64,000 nt of DNA. Origin: Polytrichum commune. Lineage: Eukaryota; Streptophyta; Polytrichopsida; Polytrichales; Polytrichaceae. Position 1 is the stretch's first letter. Every line of letters starts with the position of its first letter. A program made the translations under genes and the position numbers. The notes under the pieces were generated by a model. That model searched no databases. It saw nothing but the letters and a program-made list of their open reading frames with translations, and had not been told where the DNA came from. The stretch lies in the NCBI GenBank assembly GCA_950295325.1, contig OX485807.1, positions 50,434,440-50,498,439 of the forward strand, written 5' to 3'. Positions 46,061-59,166 of this stretch are shown here, one piece after another.

Positions 46061-47118
46061 TCAGTGCCTACTTGGTGAGGTTTGGTGGCCAGTGGGTAAC
46101 TAATAAATGAGGTTCGGCAGCTACTTGCAAGGTTGCGTAGCCCCCTTAGTACACTAAACATGATATTCAATGTCACCGATTCTAATTGTCTTGCTCAATA
46201 CTAATTGTAGGCCGCAGTGTAGTGTCACCAACACTTCATGTTAAGCCAACATTATTTGTCATTCCTTGTAAATGATTTTTGGGATGACAGATTTACAGTG
46301 TTGCAATTATTGTCATTTACCAAGCAAATTCTCATCCAAATTTTATTCATCCATGGCAATATTTCATCACAAGTTGCTGACAAGAGAAGGTAGGGGTTTG
46401 GCCAATGGATGAACTCATCCATCACCGATGGCAACATCTATAAACTTATTAATAAGAAGTGTCATCCGAGTGACACTAAATATCATATTTAGCATTGTTA
46501 TCAAAAAGGTTTAAATCTTGTATGACAAGGTACATGTTCAAGTGGTGATTCGTTTTATTAAATAAGTAATTGCAAATTAAGAAGGTCCAATAACATGGCC
46601 GGCGTTAGCTTTTAGGGGTAGGTGGATAGGGGCCGGGGCCTGCGATTTGGCAGTTTCAGGCAACCCCCACAAAACAAATCTAAAAATATTCAAATCCTCA
46701 TCGAGAAGTGCTACCCGCTCCGCCCGACTTTGAAAATAAAATTGCCCTTGCATTCTCGAGGGCCGCTTGTGCATGTAACCCATATTGAGTGCACTTCATC
46801 TTCAAGGTCCAAAATCCAATATATGTGTTGAATTCCATTGAGTAAATAAGCAATTGATTGGGATTTCATTTTCGAAGTGAAACCGTCAATAAAGCATGTA
46901 ATTAACTTGGAAGTCAAAAATATTACAAAACCCTCATCAACATTGAGGTAAACATTTTATGACTTACCATTGAAAGGGTCTTTGTCATTCTAAAATGAAA
47001 CTAAAATTAGTGTTTTGTTTGAGAATGTTTAGCTTAAAATATTCTAGTTAATGCCTTCTATTTCCAAAAGTATTTACATACATTCAAACTAATAAAGTGT
47101 GATTGCATGCAATCAAGT
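46061..47118. other. AT-rich gap
   Basis: No supported exon. It contains degenerate blocks (ACTAATTGTAGGCCGCAGTG, GTGTCACCAACACT) with similarity to 48060-48180, suggesting another old transposon pair around the last TOPLESS-like exons. Confidence 0.4.
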
Positions 47119-50100
47119 CTAATTAGTCCAAATTTGTCTGCCAACTCCTTTATTGGCCTTGCAAACCCACTCTCCTCCCAACTCATGTGTTGGCTCAATT
47201 ACATATATGACATCATCGTCACATGAATGAATTGCAAATTGGTTGCGCTTTTGAGGATGCGCTACAATCTTCCAAAAGATCCTGCCATCGACAACAAATG
47301 TTCCATCAAAATTTCAGTCAAAACGCAAGCACGGCATTATGAAGAGCTCCAACTATTAAGATCCACACCTACACATATTATGCTCCAGAGCCACAAGCAA
47401 TCCATGTTCTACTGCAGCTTAGCAGAGCAGGAAGAATTGGGTATGACTTCCACATGGATTGGGGTATTGGTATATGTACCAGGGAGACAGGCTATAGATT
47501 TGATTTGGGCTGTAATATGCGGATGGTGTAATTCGACAACGGAGTTGTAAACGAGCAGTGGCATCAAATACGCCAATCGAACCGTTGTCAAAGATGGCAT
47601 ACACAAGCTCACTGTCACATGAGTACTTAGCACAACATATCCATCCTTCGACATTTCTGTCCTTGCGGTCCCACTGCGTAGAACGAATTCCAAACGTCAA
47701 CGAACGGGAGGTGGGAATTTCATTATGGGTTGAGTAGGGACACATAAGTATAATAGCTACCACATCAACATACTACACCATGTATTGGATGCACTTTCAT
47801 ATGGTATTTCAAGTCACTCTGGTAGTTGTTCTCATGACACTTCTTGGGAGTAAGTTTACTAAATACTTTCATCCCAAATTACTTTAGTCCATCCAAATTT
47901 ACCATTTATTGAAACAATGTATGGTTTATTTGCATCCTAACAATTCGGAAATGAAATATTATTGTCTTGGATGATTGAAATTTGAATGAAAAATCACTTT
48001 CTGAGTGACAATAATTGCAACATAGTAAATTTGTAATGCAAAATTTATTTTACAAGGAATGACAAATAATGTTAAATTCATATTTAGTGTTGGTGACACT
48101 ACATGGGTGGTTTACAATTAATATTGAGCAAGATGAATAGAATTGGTGACACAACATACACTATTATGTGTACCATGCATCATGATCACAATAAGGCATG
48201 ATTGCTCACAAAGTACAATGGACGAATCAAGATCCTAAAAAGAATTTGAATTTGATTAGAATTGGTAACATTAAAAACAATTTTAAGTGTACCATTCATC
48301 GTGATTACAATAAGGCGTGATTGCTAAAAAAAGTGCAATGAATGAATCAAGGTCTTAAGAAGAATTTAATATTTACCCTATGGAGTTCCTTTCGTTGCCG
48401 CAAATCACAATTGGCTAAGCCGTCTCCATTCCTAACAAGGAGTTGAACTTGGTCATTGTGGAGGTCACAAGGATAGTGGTCGTCCAATCCATTTATTCTC
48501 TCCACGTGCTCATTATTGAGTGTCCATGTAAATAATTGGGTCTAATGACACCACCAACACACATGTTAGAACATAATTGAGTGTTAATTTGCTTGAACCC
48601 AATAATTTGGGATTAGAGTCATAGGATATAAACTATACAAAAACGAACACGAGGTTTTATTCAATTGTATTTCAACATGATTCAATACACATCATCATTA
48701 TCAAAAGGTGAAATGATAACAAAGTTGTAGCTTTCTAGGGGGATTTTTGCATGAACATAAATAGAAACTCAAGTGCATGGTTGACTTTAATATTCTCTAA
48801 ATAAATACCTCATCTTTGCCCTTGCAACAAAACACCAACACGTTTAGAACAAGGGAAAAAAATAGGTCCCATATGTAATACCCGCTAGAGTTCTCCCCTA
48901 ATTGAGGGAGATGCACTCTTCTAGTCAAGTTCTGCGATCCAACATAAAATTTCCATGTATTAATCAATCTACGTCAGAATTATAGTCCAATGCGAACAAT
49001 CGTTGTTTGGAGGGGTGCACTCTTCAACAAATTTAAAAGTATCGTGTTTGCTCCACCTTCAAATCCAAACGCAGATATTACACATAGCTTTAAATTTATG
49101 TAGTAACCCATAACATATGCATTTGTTCATGGCTATTGTTATGATTTTTCATTCATGTCCGGATCATGGGCCTATTGTCATTTTACATATTACACACATC
49201 ACATTAATGACCCAAATTATACATACAAACTATACCTTCAACGATACCCCCTTATGTGCTCAATGTGCAAATTTATCTAAATTAACACATTTCTTAAGCA
49301 CCCTTGTGCAAGGGTAACTGCATGCATTGGACTTTGCTTGAGATGATTTAGTCAATCGTCTTCAAATTATATGTACATCAATTATTTTTGCAAATCGTGC
49401 AATTGATTCCCACTGTGTGCCTATTTTGGGTCATGTTATTTGCAACTAAAAGTCAACAACAAATTATTCAAGAGGAAGTTAAGACCATCACGTAGGTCTA
49501 ACTCATGTGCCATATTGACATTCTTTGGACTACAAAAGTGAGTCTTGTAAATAAGATAATCTTTAGTTCTTTAATAAGTTGTCATTTATCAACGCATATT
49601 TTTGTATTCCACATGTATGATTTTGATAGGAATTTCGTACCTCATTTTGAAAATCATAGGCCCCAATAACACCATGCTTTGTAGCCCAAAATACAATGTT
49701 CTGATGTGGATGTATTAGGACATTTGAAATTTCATCCTGCAAATAAAAAGTAATGCAATCACCTAAACATGAAGCACTTTTATGCATTGTGCTGTTGTTC
49801 ATCTAGAATACTCCAATTCATTTATCATCAATTCACAATCATTTTCTCGCTATAATTTATAGCTATACAAATATCCAAGTATAAAACGCAAAGTCAATTG
49901 CCATACTATGAGATGTGTATATAACTACCTTACTTTTCATGTTGCATAAATAAAATAAATTGTTGAGCTAGGAGTCTGAATATTCAAGCATAATTTCCAT
50001 TTTGACTTCAAGAGTCCTTGCATGTTTCCTTAAAGGAAATCAACATGCTATTTAGATCCACCACATATATGGACTTACTTGATATCACATTTCATGGAAC

Positions 50101-53100
50101 TGTTAACAACATTCCACGTATTGTGTGAACATGAAGATCTACACCGGCCTTTGTTTTGTACTCTAGGTTAAATATAAAATGACCTTATTTTATAACCTTA
50201 TTTAATATTTAATATAAAATAACCTTATTTTATTTAATTACTTGTACTTATTAAATAGAATCTATGGTATTAGTAAACATATCATATTTTTAGATTGTAT
50301 TTTGGTCAATATGTTACTTCTTGCCTTGTTGCAAATATTAACCTTGCAAGACCATGAACCCATCCATGGGCCCTTCCAAGGCACAAAAGCTAATAACATA
50401 TTGACGCAAATACTTGTCGAGGTGGCCCTAGCTAAATTTGCCCAATGCATCCCACACAAATCTTCAATGGAAAGTCAATCAATATTTGCGAGTTTGTTTC
50501 CAATATGTACTCTATTGGTATAAAATTAAACTACTATAAAATAAATTTTATGTGACTATCAAACAATTGATTCTATATTTGGATTTGATTTTTATATCAC
50601 GACTTTAATCATTGATGGAAGACCAATATGTTAAATCCGAATGCCATAGTATGAAATCCTCTTCATTGATGTCTCAACTAGAATAATGTTCACACATATT
50701 GATGTCATCTTAAAACCAACTCCAAAAATGTTTTGTATACATTCTATTAACATTTGAGTTTAGACAACCCCTCAATTCATATATTAGTTGCATTGATCAA
50801 AAATATTCAAAGAATAAAAACAATTAGCAATCCATTTAATGAGGGTATTGCTCTAATTTATGTGAAATTCATAGAACCAAATTTTATGATGGTGTTGGAA
50901 CATCAAACATATTTATCTGTACACATTCATAACACAACTACCAAAATCTAAGCTTTCATAGAGTGATATGATTTGGATTTTCTTAACATAAAGATTCAAG
51001 TCTACAAAACAACTAAGTAGTTCATCTTCAAGAAACCTAAATGTGTCACGCACATGTTGTCCCCAAAGAAAGACGGGTTTTCTTCAAGCAAGTGACTAAA
51101 CCACACTCTAGCGTTTCTTTGCTTTTGTCTTTATCATTTTTCATTCTTTGCGAGTCTAATAGCATGAACCATTCTTTCATGAGATATTGGAGAGGTTGTG
51201 CCGACAACCAACACCTTGAAGGTGAACAAGATTTCTTGTACTCTTTGTACGTTTCATATTTTAATGATGGATGTTTCATGCTTTAAATTTGCACTTTAAA
51301 CTTCATAAACTACATTTATTTTAAAATAGTCCACGATTATCATCACATTGACCACTACAATGAAGTAAGACAAACAATCATTTGACTTGATCTATATGAT
51401 AAAGACCCTATTATTAATTTTGTGCTCTAGATGGTATCTTTCATCCAACCCCTATGAGTATTGAGGAAAGCTTTTACTTTGTATATGCCGAAATTGAAAC
51501 TAATTCAAAAATAATGTGCAAATAATGTGACATTTCACAATGGTTGTCATATATATGTACTATGTATTTGAGTATGGATGTAGAAACTTATGGGTGTAGA
51601 AGTAGTTGTTAATTCACCCTCTATGTGATACAACATGAAGTTTATGGTCTAATCTTTCTTTGATTATTTGTTTGTTGACATCATGAATTATTTTTTCATT
51701 TGTATGAAATTTTATTAAACTATGTTTGTCCATCAAGAATTAGAAATTCAAAACTTATTCATCTAGATCTTCATGGAAAGTAAACCTCCTTCAAAAATTG
51801 GTGTAGGGTTGGATTTTGACCAACCCTACCATCACACTAGACTATGGTGTAACATGTAAGATTCCATGTAAGTAGAATTGTACTAAAACCTCAAATCAAT
51901 CCACTAGAACACCGTACTTTTGATACAACTCATAATTATACGGGATCAAATGTTTTTTTTTTTGTAACTGCAACTAAACTAAGATGTAAGGAATTTGAGA
52001 GGACGAGAGCGAAAGGTCATTTATTATCCCATCTTCATCTTCATGTTGTTCAAACATTCTTTGCATAGCTCTTGGTTGGGTGGTTCATACCACAAAGGTT
52101 CCTCTAGACATATAGATTGTGACATATTATCCTTCCAATAATTCAAATATGTGGATTTTGATCAAGATACTGCAAGGACCATCCATTATGTTTTGAAGAC
52201 ATTGGAAGGACTTTAAGATTTGGTATTGATTTGAATACAATTATGTGATTCTAGTATGCATTTTTATGACATTTAAAATTTTGAAATTGTGGCATGGATC
52301 TATGAATGGTGTCAAAAAGAAATTAAAGAATGAGGACTACATATTCCCTAACATATTCATATGGATTGTCACATGTCAATATCTAACTCTTGGTTTAAAC
52401 ACCTATTTTGGATATGCCTAATAAACATTATTAGCATTATTTTAAAACTACCACAGTGTCAAAGCATAAACTTATATCAAAACATAACTTTCAACTTAAA
52501 TGACATTCATTTACATTCCCAATGACAATTGATAACAATGTTGATTGCAATAAGACCTTTAGTATAAAATCCAACCAAAATAGATATACATCTAAATGAC
52601 ACTTAATATGATTATGTATATGATTATACATATAATGAAGTTGTGAAATGTGTATGTAAGCTTGTGTCGTTTGTGTTGGTGGTGACATACCACATGTCAA
52701 TATTCTCAAACCCACACTAAATAACAACACCAATGTAGTGGATGTTGTATTTGCCACAATGGTGTATTCCCCGACCCTTCAAACTCACATCATGGGCAAA
52801 AGGAAATGGAATGCAATTACCTCAACCACCTTTCCATTATTAAGCTTGATATTCCGCAAAGGTGACCAATCCTTGAAGTGTGGGGGATTTTCCTTTACAT
52901 CCAATCCAAAGATTTACATTAATGGAGATGATCACCATGTTCTACCACAAAGGTGTTTACATTGCAATGGAAGGGGCCATGATCTTTTAAACAAAGTACC
53001 TATGAGAAACATCATTACAAAAATTATATGTAATAAAAAAATGTGTAAAGAGAGAAAACTATTCATCCTCAAAGCTATGTATGACCCTTACCTTACAGTG

Positions 53101-54630
53101 AAAAACATCATAAATACCAATGCTTGTTGATGTGGCCTCCACTACCCGCGTGCCATCCTTACCATCCTTACAATCTCGATGGCAATGCCCAATAGGCATA
53201 TCGACTCCATCACAAAGTAGTCGCCATGAGGATCCGTGAATTAAGGTGCCCTGCAAGAATAAACCACGATTTCATTTTCAACTTGGTATCTTTATCACAT
53301 GAACAACACTCAACACTTTCCATATTCTAGAAATGTGAATGGCACATAAGTAAGAATTGTATTTTTAGCTAGACCCATAACATTAAGTAGCAATGCTAGG
53401 AGGGTACCTTTGAGTACCCACAAATTTACCTCAACTAGAAGGAAAAAGCTTGCAAAGCAAGGGTGACTGGATGGATAATTAATGAAACATAGAATCTTCA
53501 AAAATGTATCAAATAGGTTTCCAATGCGGGTGTCAAGAGACTTTTCCAAAATGTGCAACTACCTTTTTGACCTCACCAACTTTCCCGATGCTTTATAGCT
53601 ATTTGGTTTAGATCATAATTTAGCCTATATTAGAATCTTTACCACCACTTGGCATAAGTTTTGTCCTAGAAACAGACATAATTAATTCCAAGCATTGAAA
53701 ATAATTATCCGAATAGATTTAAAATAGCCTAAGTAAAACGCAAACTTAGTGCTACCTTTGCTCTTGAAAGAGCATCAAACTGGCACGGGTTGATTTTAAG
53801 CTCTAGTGAAATGGTCAATCTGGGCTTGCTACTTAATGTTATGACCTTTTCAAAATTTGCATCCTCCCAATCCTTGAGTAGGTAGGCGAGTCTTTCACAC
53901 CATAGCACCAATGAATCTCCTTGATTGATATATTGCAATGCTTGTTCCTGTTGAAAATACAAAGTCAAATCGCTTGGTCAAAAACCATACATGTGCCAAT
54001 TGTAGCTCTCTTCCTATTATGGGTAAATGGATTCATAATTTATCTCTTCTTCATTTCAAAATGTGAACTGTCGATGAGAAACAAACATATAATTATCAAA
54101 ATGGCTAGGGTCAACTGTTGCAACAATTCCAAATATATTTCAATATGTATATAGTCTATAGGCTACTAAATAATATCAACTACATTTGCTTATGGTACTT
54201 CGATAAGCTACGGTCTTGAAATAACTAAATGCCGTACTTAGCAAACCTATAAGTAATAAAGATATAAAATGAAATGGTACAAGTAATCTAGTATGAGGTA
54301 TACTTAATGACTCCAATTTAAGTGTTTTAAGTGCTCAACTAACCAAACGAGATCTTGGACCTTCAAGAGTTAAGGATTGATGTCCACTTCACTTTCCCAC
54401 TTAACAAAATACATCAACATCAAAAAGGGAAATGAAGTCTACTCTCATCGTCCTGTCCCTCGAAGGTGTTTTAATTGTAGTTGTCCGGCACATTGTGGGA
54501 TCCTCAATTAGCAGGCATGGCATTTGAAGTAATGTATCAAGAAGGCCATGGGTGCATTCCATAGTTTGCAAATATTGTCGCATAGGTCCATCTTCTCCGT
54601 GATGTGTTTCCGAGGGGGGAGTTTCTCTTC
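47119..54630 (-). pseudogene. TOPLESS-like WD40 gene, right copy with C-terminus
   Basis: Minus-strand exons in order: 54630-~54530 (KICKLW region; frame unclear), ~54520-54413 (TMCRTTTIKTPSRDRTMRV), 53947-53846 (ALQYINQGDSLVLWCERLA), 53250-53092 (GTRVVEATSTSIGIYDVF), 52892-52830 (ENPPHFKDWSPLRNIKLN), ~50450-50340, 49736-49641 (NIVFWATKHGVIGAYDFQNE), 48541-48377 (FTWTLNNEHVERI...DQVQLLVRNGDG), ~47760-47480 (CDSELVYAIFDNGSIGVF and RLQLRCRITPSAYYSP), 47281-47119 (VAHPQKRNQFAIHSCDDDV). The last three follow, in order, the final WD40 repeats and C-terminal end of TOPLESS-family corepressors, which recruit histone deacetylases to repressed plant promoters. The join 47480/47281 is in frame. The exon at ~50450 has a TAG in the WD-like frame (GKFS-stop-GHLD; the left copy has Tyr). 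The LisH/CTLH N-terminus is not seen; the kinase lies where it should be. Probably a pseudogene or highly divergent relative. Confidence 0.55.
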
Positions 54631-57600
54631 CTGCAACAAAGAAAACTACATTTTTAAGTCCGACTATAGCAACAAATCAATATTTTTGCATGGAAAAGTC
54701 ACTTAGATTTGGGAGCTTTGGGTTCCATCATGCTTCCGATCACTAACCTGAACCAACAAGCATCTTCGGCCATGTTAAGGCTAGTTGCGTATTTGGCAAG
54801 ATCTCTTCTTCTTGAAAATCCCATTGTTCTCTGCAATACTACGATTCACATTAGTTTCCACATCTCTATGTTCTGCATCATAAATTGGAAACACACAAAC
54901 TCTAAATTGGGTCTTAACCTACACTCAACCTTTGTCTCAACAAAGATGAATATACATTTCCCCGCGGAGTTTGATGCTAATTTCCAGAACATGCTAGAAA
55001 GGCAGTTTATTTTCAAGAGACTATTCTGATTCAGCTGGGCCTTTTTAATGTCCATTCGTTGTGTAAAATAGTAGAATACCTCTGTCTACTGAGAAAACTA
55101 TAGCATGTAGTAATAACAAAAATGCAGTGAAAGACCCTAAAACCCATGGAATCAAGTCATTTAGAGAGATCGAAATGCTCCAATGAGGGGACTATTGAAA
55201 TAAGAGCTAAGGACTCCACACCTCGTGAGTGGGTTACCGAACTGTGCCCCGCTTGTGACCATGCCAATACCACTTTTGTGATGGTCATGTACATAATCCC
55301 AAATTTCGTCAAGCCTTGATCCCCGTCCTTCATCCTCTCTCTCCTCCTCGAACACCACATCACATCTATTCCAAGATAAACAAATACATGAACAAGCTAA
55401 TAAGTCAACCAATGTATAAACTGGTCATTCAACTTTTGTAACTAAACCAGTTGAAAACACCTTAACGTGCAAGTAATGGGTCCTTCACTTGAAGGCACGA
55501 GGAAATGATAAATTTCAATTAAAGTGATTGAATCTGATGCATCTCGTCCTCACATTGACAACATAATATTTTTTTGAGGATAAAGTTATGAAAGTCTCTG
55601 ACTTGAACTTGCCAATTTAGCGGCAAGCTTGCTACTCACATCAACCGACTGCAACACCAACCACCAAGTAATCCTGTAAACAAAAGTGAAAAGTCGATCA
55701 TATGTCACAGTTCATGCATAAGTCAGAAAGACACTTACTTTTGGTCAAGGCCCGCATAGTGCAGATTGTGTGGTTGCTCAGCAAACTGCTTTCGCCGTTT
55801 GTGTTCATACTTCCTCAACATCTCCTCAATGTACTTGTAGCCTATGGGATCAATTCTGACTTCTTGCAAACCTCCATGCCCAACAGACGTGGAGCCCCTC
55901 CAAAGATCATGTCTGACCCCTTCGAGCCTTGTGCAAATGTCTATAAATCTAGGCCTTGAACGAGGGTCTCCGCTCCAACATTGTGTCAAAAGAGACACCA
56001 ACTTTCCAGGACAATGGGAAGGAAGTTCGGGCCTTGCACCTCTCACTAATTCTCTATACAATTCGGATAATTGAACATCCTCAAATGGTGTCTTCAAAGA
56101 TAGAATCTCTGCACAAGTCACACCAAAGCTATAGACATCGGCTTTGAACCAAAATGCCTTTGCATGCCCTTTATCTCCTTGTGTACGGTTTTGTGCCTTT
56201 GGATGTACCTCTGGAGCTCTGTATCTTGTAGTACCCACACCAGGTATAGATATTGTATTTGACTTGGAAACCTCCACTTTGGTCTTTGACATACCAAAAT
56301 CGACTAATTTCACACAGAAATTGTCGTCGAGATGTGGGGTGATCAATCTATTTACAACCACATTTGACGGTTTGAGGTCTCGATGTGCAATCCCCAAGTC
56401 GTGCAGATAGCACATTCCCCGGGCAATTTGCACGATAATATCAAGTGCTGTAGAGAGTGGGAATGGTTTTCGCCCTCTTTTTGCTTGATCCCGGATCAAA
56501 TCAGAAAGGCTCATTTGCATAAGCTCCATCCCTATGAAACATTGTCCCTTCTCCGGGCCATTGCTGCAACAGAAAAAATTCACAATGTTTGGATGGCTGA
56601 GACGATATAAGATTCCCGCTTCTCGTACGAAAATAGCCATCTCCACTTCCGTGTGAAACTCCTTCTTGGCGCACGGAATGCCAAGCCATTGTGCTTTCAA
56701 AACACCACTGGCGCCGGACCCACCCCCAAGAAGGCCGTCAAGTTTCCAAGTGCCTGGAGGTTCTGTTTCCTTCACCCACAAAATTGCACTGGTAGAGATG
56801 CCCAACTCATTGGCCTGGCCATGTTGAGGTGGGCTGTCGAATTTCCTCAGCAAGTATTTTGCGAGGCATTTCTCCCAAGGGTCTGAGGAGGATATGGTGC
56901 TGGCCAAGCGCACAAGTACGTCCTGCAAAAGTTCTCGATCTTTAAGGACCTCCTCTTTACTTGCAGGTGAAAATGTTGAAGCGTCGCGAAGATCCTTTAT
57001 CTGAGGATCACCTATCCCACGCATTCCCTTGGCCTGCTCACAAATGACATTATAACATAAACCCATCTCCAACAGAATCTCCTGAAATGCCTCATCATTT
57101 TGTAGCTGAAATATTAGTGATGCGTCACACCAGTTCTCGTTGCAACAGTTACAAACAAGTCGCTTCGTCTTCTCTGAGATCTTATATAAGTTGCGTATAG
57201 CCGGTGTAAAGGGGGTGGAAGATTCCCCACAGTTTGAGATGAGTGCTGTGACATTCTCAATGGTTTCCACAAGTTTTGATGACAAATCTCCACACTGAGA
57301 TTTATTCAGGAGGGCGTTGGAGTTCCTTACGCGGTCGTCTATCTCTTCCACACAGTCTTGGGAGAACCTTAGGAAATCAACAGGCACAGGCACAGGCACA
57401 ACCCAGTCTCTAAAGGCACGGAACGCCTGCATCTTGAGGTTCTTGATGACTTTGTGTGCCTCATGCTCAACGAAGCATCAGGATAGCTTGCCCTTCATTT
57501 GCTACATAAAGAGCAGATGAATGACATCAAAACGAACTAAGACCTACTTCATCCGAACGTTTCCAAGCTGGGTTGACAAGAGACAATAGCGCATGAAACT

Positions 57601-58379
57601 GCTGAAATTGGATCGTAATCAAGATCACCAGGTGGAAAAGTGAGTCTCCACCTCCCACCGCAAGCAATATTCCGGTCAGCCGATGTGAGCGTACGAACTG
57701 TGCTTGCGAGTTTTTGCACAGGAGTTTGAGCCGGATCTCCCCACTATGGTACGCTGCACAGACCAATATTTAGGGCACACAAATAAGCAACCTGCAAGGC
57801 CATTTCCTACTAAAAAGACTAGGCCACCGTTTGAGACAGTCACGAGGAGAATGAAAGTGAGAGTACTCGTACATCAACAGCCGTGACATATTCAAAAGGC
57901 GGTACGGCAGAGAGAGAACTTAGAAGTGCAGATTTAGACTCCTGGGTTGCCCCTATCAGCCGCCAACATACACCGATCGACAGGCTGAAGAAGCAGGAAC
58001 GTGACACTCCTCCTTACGATACGCTTGTCATCTTGTCAGATGTTACAGGATCGGTGTAGCCAACAAGTTGTCTTTCGATCCTGCACACCCGATACCGATC
58101 GATCGATTGATGGAGGTCATTTTCATGTGCTCTAGCAGATTCAATCGGTGCATGAAATTTCATGTGCTGGGACGCACGAGAAAGGCTGAACCAAAGCGAC
58201 ACCTGGTTACAACCTGTCGATCTGCAGCCCATAACCAAGGAGAGTGGGAGGAAATTACATACGTGAGGCTCCACCAAGTGTTTGAACCTGGAGAAGGCTT
58301 GCGTGAAATAAAAGCTTGTGATGATCCTGCGAAGGGGGCGATCAAGGCTCATGGTGTGCACAAACAGTAGTCTGTACCA
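49567..58379 (-). repeat. Right arm of inverted duplication
   Basis: Reverse-complement match to 22675-26005 and 32006-37735, with the intervening ~6 kb of the left arm absent. The junction is near 54890, where the AGACCCAATTTAGAGTTT flank of the kinase segment passes straight into the CCAAT...AGAGATGTGG start of the TOPLESS-like segment. Confidence 0.85.
55735..57432 (-). CDS. TKL-like protein kinase, copy 2 (565 aa, intronless)
   Basis: Paralogue of the + strand kinase at 23633, collinear over its whole length. It has all catalytic landmarks: LGGGSGASGV (235-244), CAKKEF, HRDLKPSN (HRD 350-352), DFGMSK (378-380), APEVHP (406-408) and SRPRF. The only length difference is an N-terminal PVPVPV run, where copy 1 has PV; it comes from an expanded CAGGCA microsatellite (four extra residues). 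Amino-acid differences are scattered and mostly outside motifs (for example RDQAKRGRKPF against QYEAKKGRKPF), which suggests both copies have been kept under constraint or split recently. The start ATG (57432) matches the start of copy 1. Confidence 0.85.
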   Translation of the reverse strand: MQAFRAFRDWVVPVPVPVDFLRFSQDCVEEIDDRVRNSNALLNKSQCGDLSSKLVETIENVTALISNCGESSTPFTPAIRNLYKISEKTKRLVCNCCNENWCDASLIFQLQNDEAFQEILLEMGLCYNVICEQAKGMRGIGDPQIKDLRDASTFSPASKEEVLKDRELLQDVLVRLASTISSSDPWEKCLAKYLLRKFDSPPQHGQANELGISTSAILWVKETEPPGTWKLDGLLGGGSGASGVLKAQWLGIPCAKKEFHTEVEMAIFVREAGILYRLSHPNIVNFFCCSNGPEKGQCFIGMELMQMSLSDLIRDQAKRGRKPFPLSTALDIIVQIARGMCYLHDLGIAHRDLKPSNVVVNRLITPHLDDNFCVKLVDFGMSKTKVEVSKSNTISIPGVGTTRYRAPEVHPKAQNRTQGDKGHAKAFWFKADVYSFGVTCAEILSLKTPFEDVQLSELYRELVRGARPELPSHCPGKLVSLLTQCWSGDPRSRPRFIDICTRLEGVRHDLWRGSTSVGHGGLQEVRIDPIGYKYIEEMLRKYEHKRRKQFAEQPHNLHYAGLDQK

Positions 58380-58718
58380 GTGTATATGTTTGACAAAGTT
58401 TTTGCAAGTTTTTCTCTTTTGACACGCAAAAACTTGCACAAAAAAAAATGCACGTCAATTGACACGCACAATCTAGAAATTGACACATACTGTGACTTGT
58501 GAAGAAGAAAACCACACGTCAATTGACACACTAGAAATTGAAATGACACGTATTACTTGAGTACTATAAAGTGCAACTCGAGTATCCGGAAAACATAACC
58601 CATAACAGTAGGAGAACTTCCTACACTCACTCACATACTTAAGTTCAACTTTGCTCTTGCAATTTCCTTTGTAACCAAGAGCTAAGACAGTGATCGGAGA
58701 GCCAGACTAACTGGGAAC
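58380..58718. other. Region between right arm and hAT fragment
   Basis: It contains repeated palindromic ACGTCAATTGACAC motifs (near 58452 and 58514) and several isolated TTGACAC motifs, then a possible leader ahead of the ATG at 58719. The repeated TGACAC boxes could be subterminal motifs of a hAT-type element. Confidence 0.4.
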
Positions 58719-59042
58719 ATGGCGAGGCAAATGTTTCAATACACTGAAGAAGAGAGTGACATGTGTAAGGGAGAACTCTTGGAATTTACGGAAACACTTC
58801 GACATGAGTGTGTGAACAAAACAATATTTGAGGCTTGGCGCATATGTGGTAGCAATTTGGAATGGCACACAAATTGGCCTAAACTTATGCAACTTTGGCA
58901 AAAAATTACACTCATTCCATCAAGTATAGCTATTTGTGAGAGAGGATTTTCCAAACAAAATGCAATCAAAAGCCACTTGCGCAATAGGTTGAACTTGAAG
59001 CTCGGGGGGTGCACTGTACTAAACATGTACGAGTATATGTGA
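58719..59042 (+). pseudogene. hAT transposase C-terminal dimerisation domain fragment
   Basis: The 107-codon frame contains WPKLMQLWQKITLIPSSIAI, then CERGFSKQNAIKSHLRNRLN. W-P-x-L-x-x-L...P-S-S-x-x-x-E-R-G-F-S...K-x-x-x-R-N-R-L is the signature of the hAT C-terminal dimerisation region. The transposase core (BED finger, catalytic Asp residues) is missing, so this is a remnant or a domesticated fragment. A GTGAGT near the end (59039) could be a donor, but it does not join the next ORF in frame. Confidence 0.6.
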
Positions 59043-59166
59043 GTGCATAGGAGGGGTATTGATTTGGACCTTGCCGTATTACGTATACATATGGTATATA
59101 TGTTATAATTTATAGTTACGTACATATATGGAAGGCCTTTAAAAAGTATACAATAATTGTACTTGT

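Noticed and set aside
47227-47550. 107-codon + strand ORF
   Set aside because: Antisense to the last two TOPLESS-like exons, which splice in frame.
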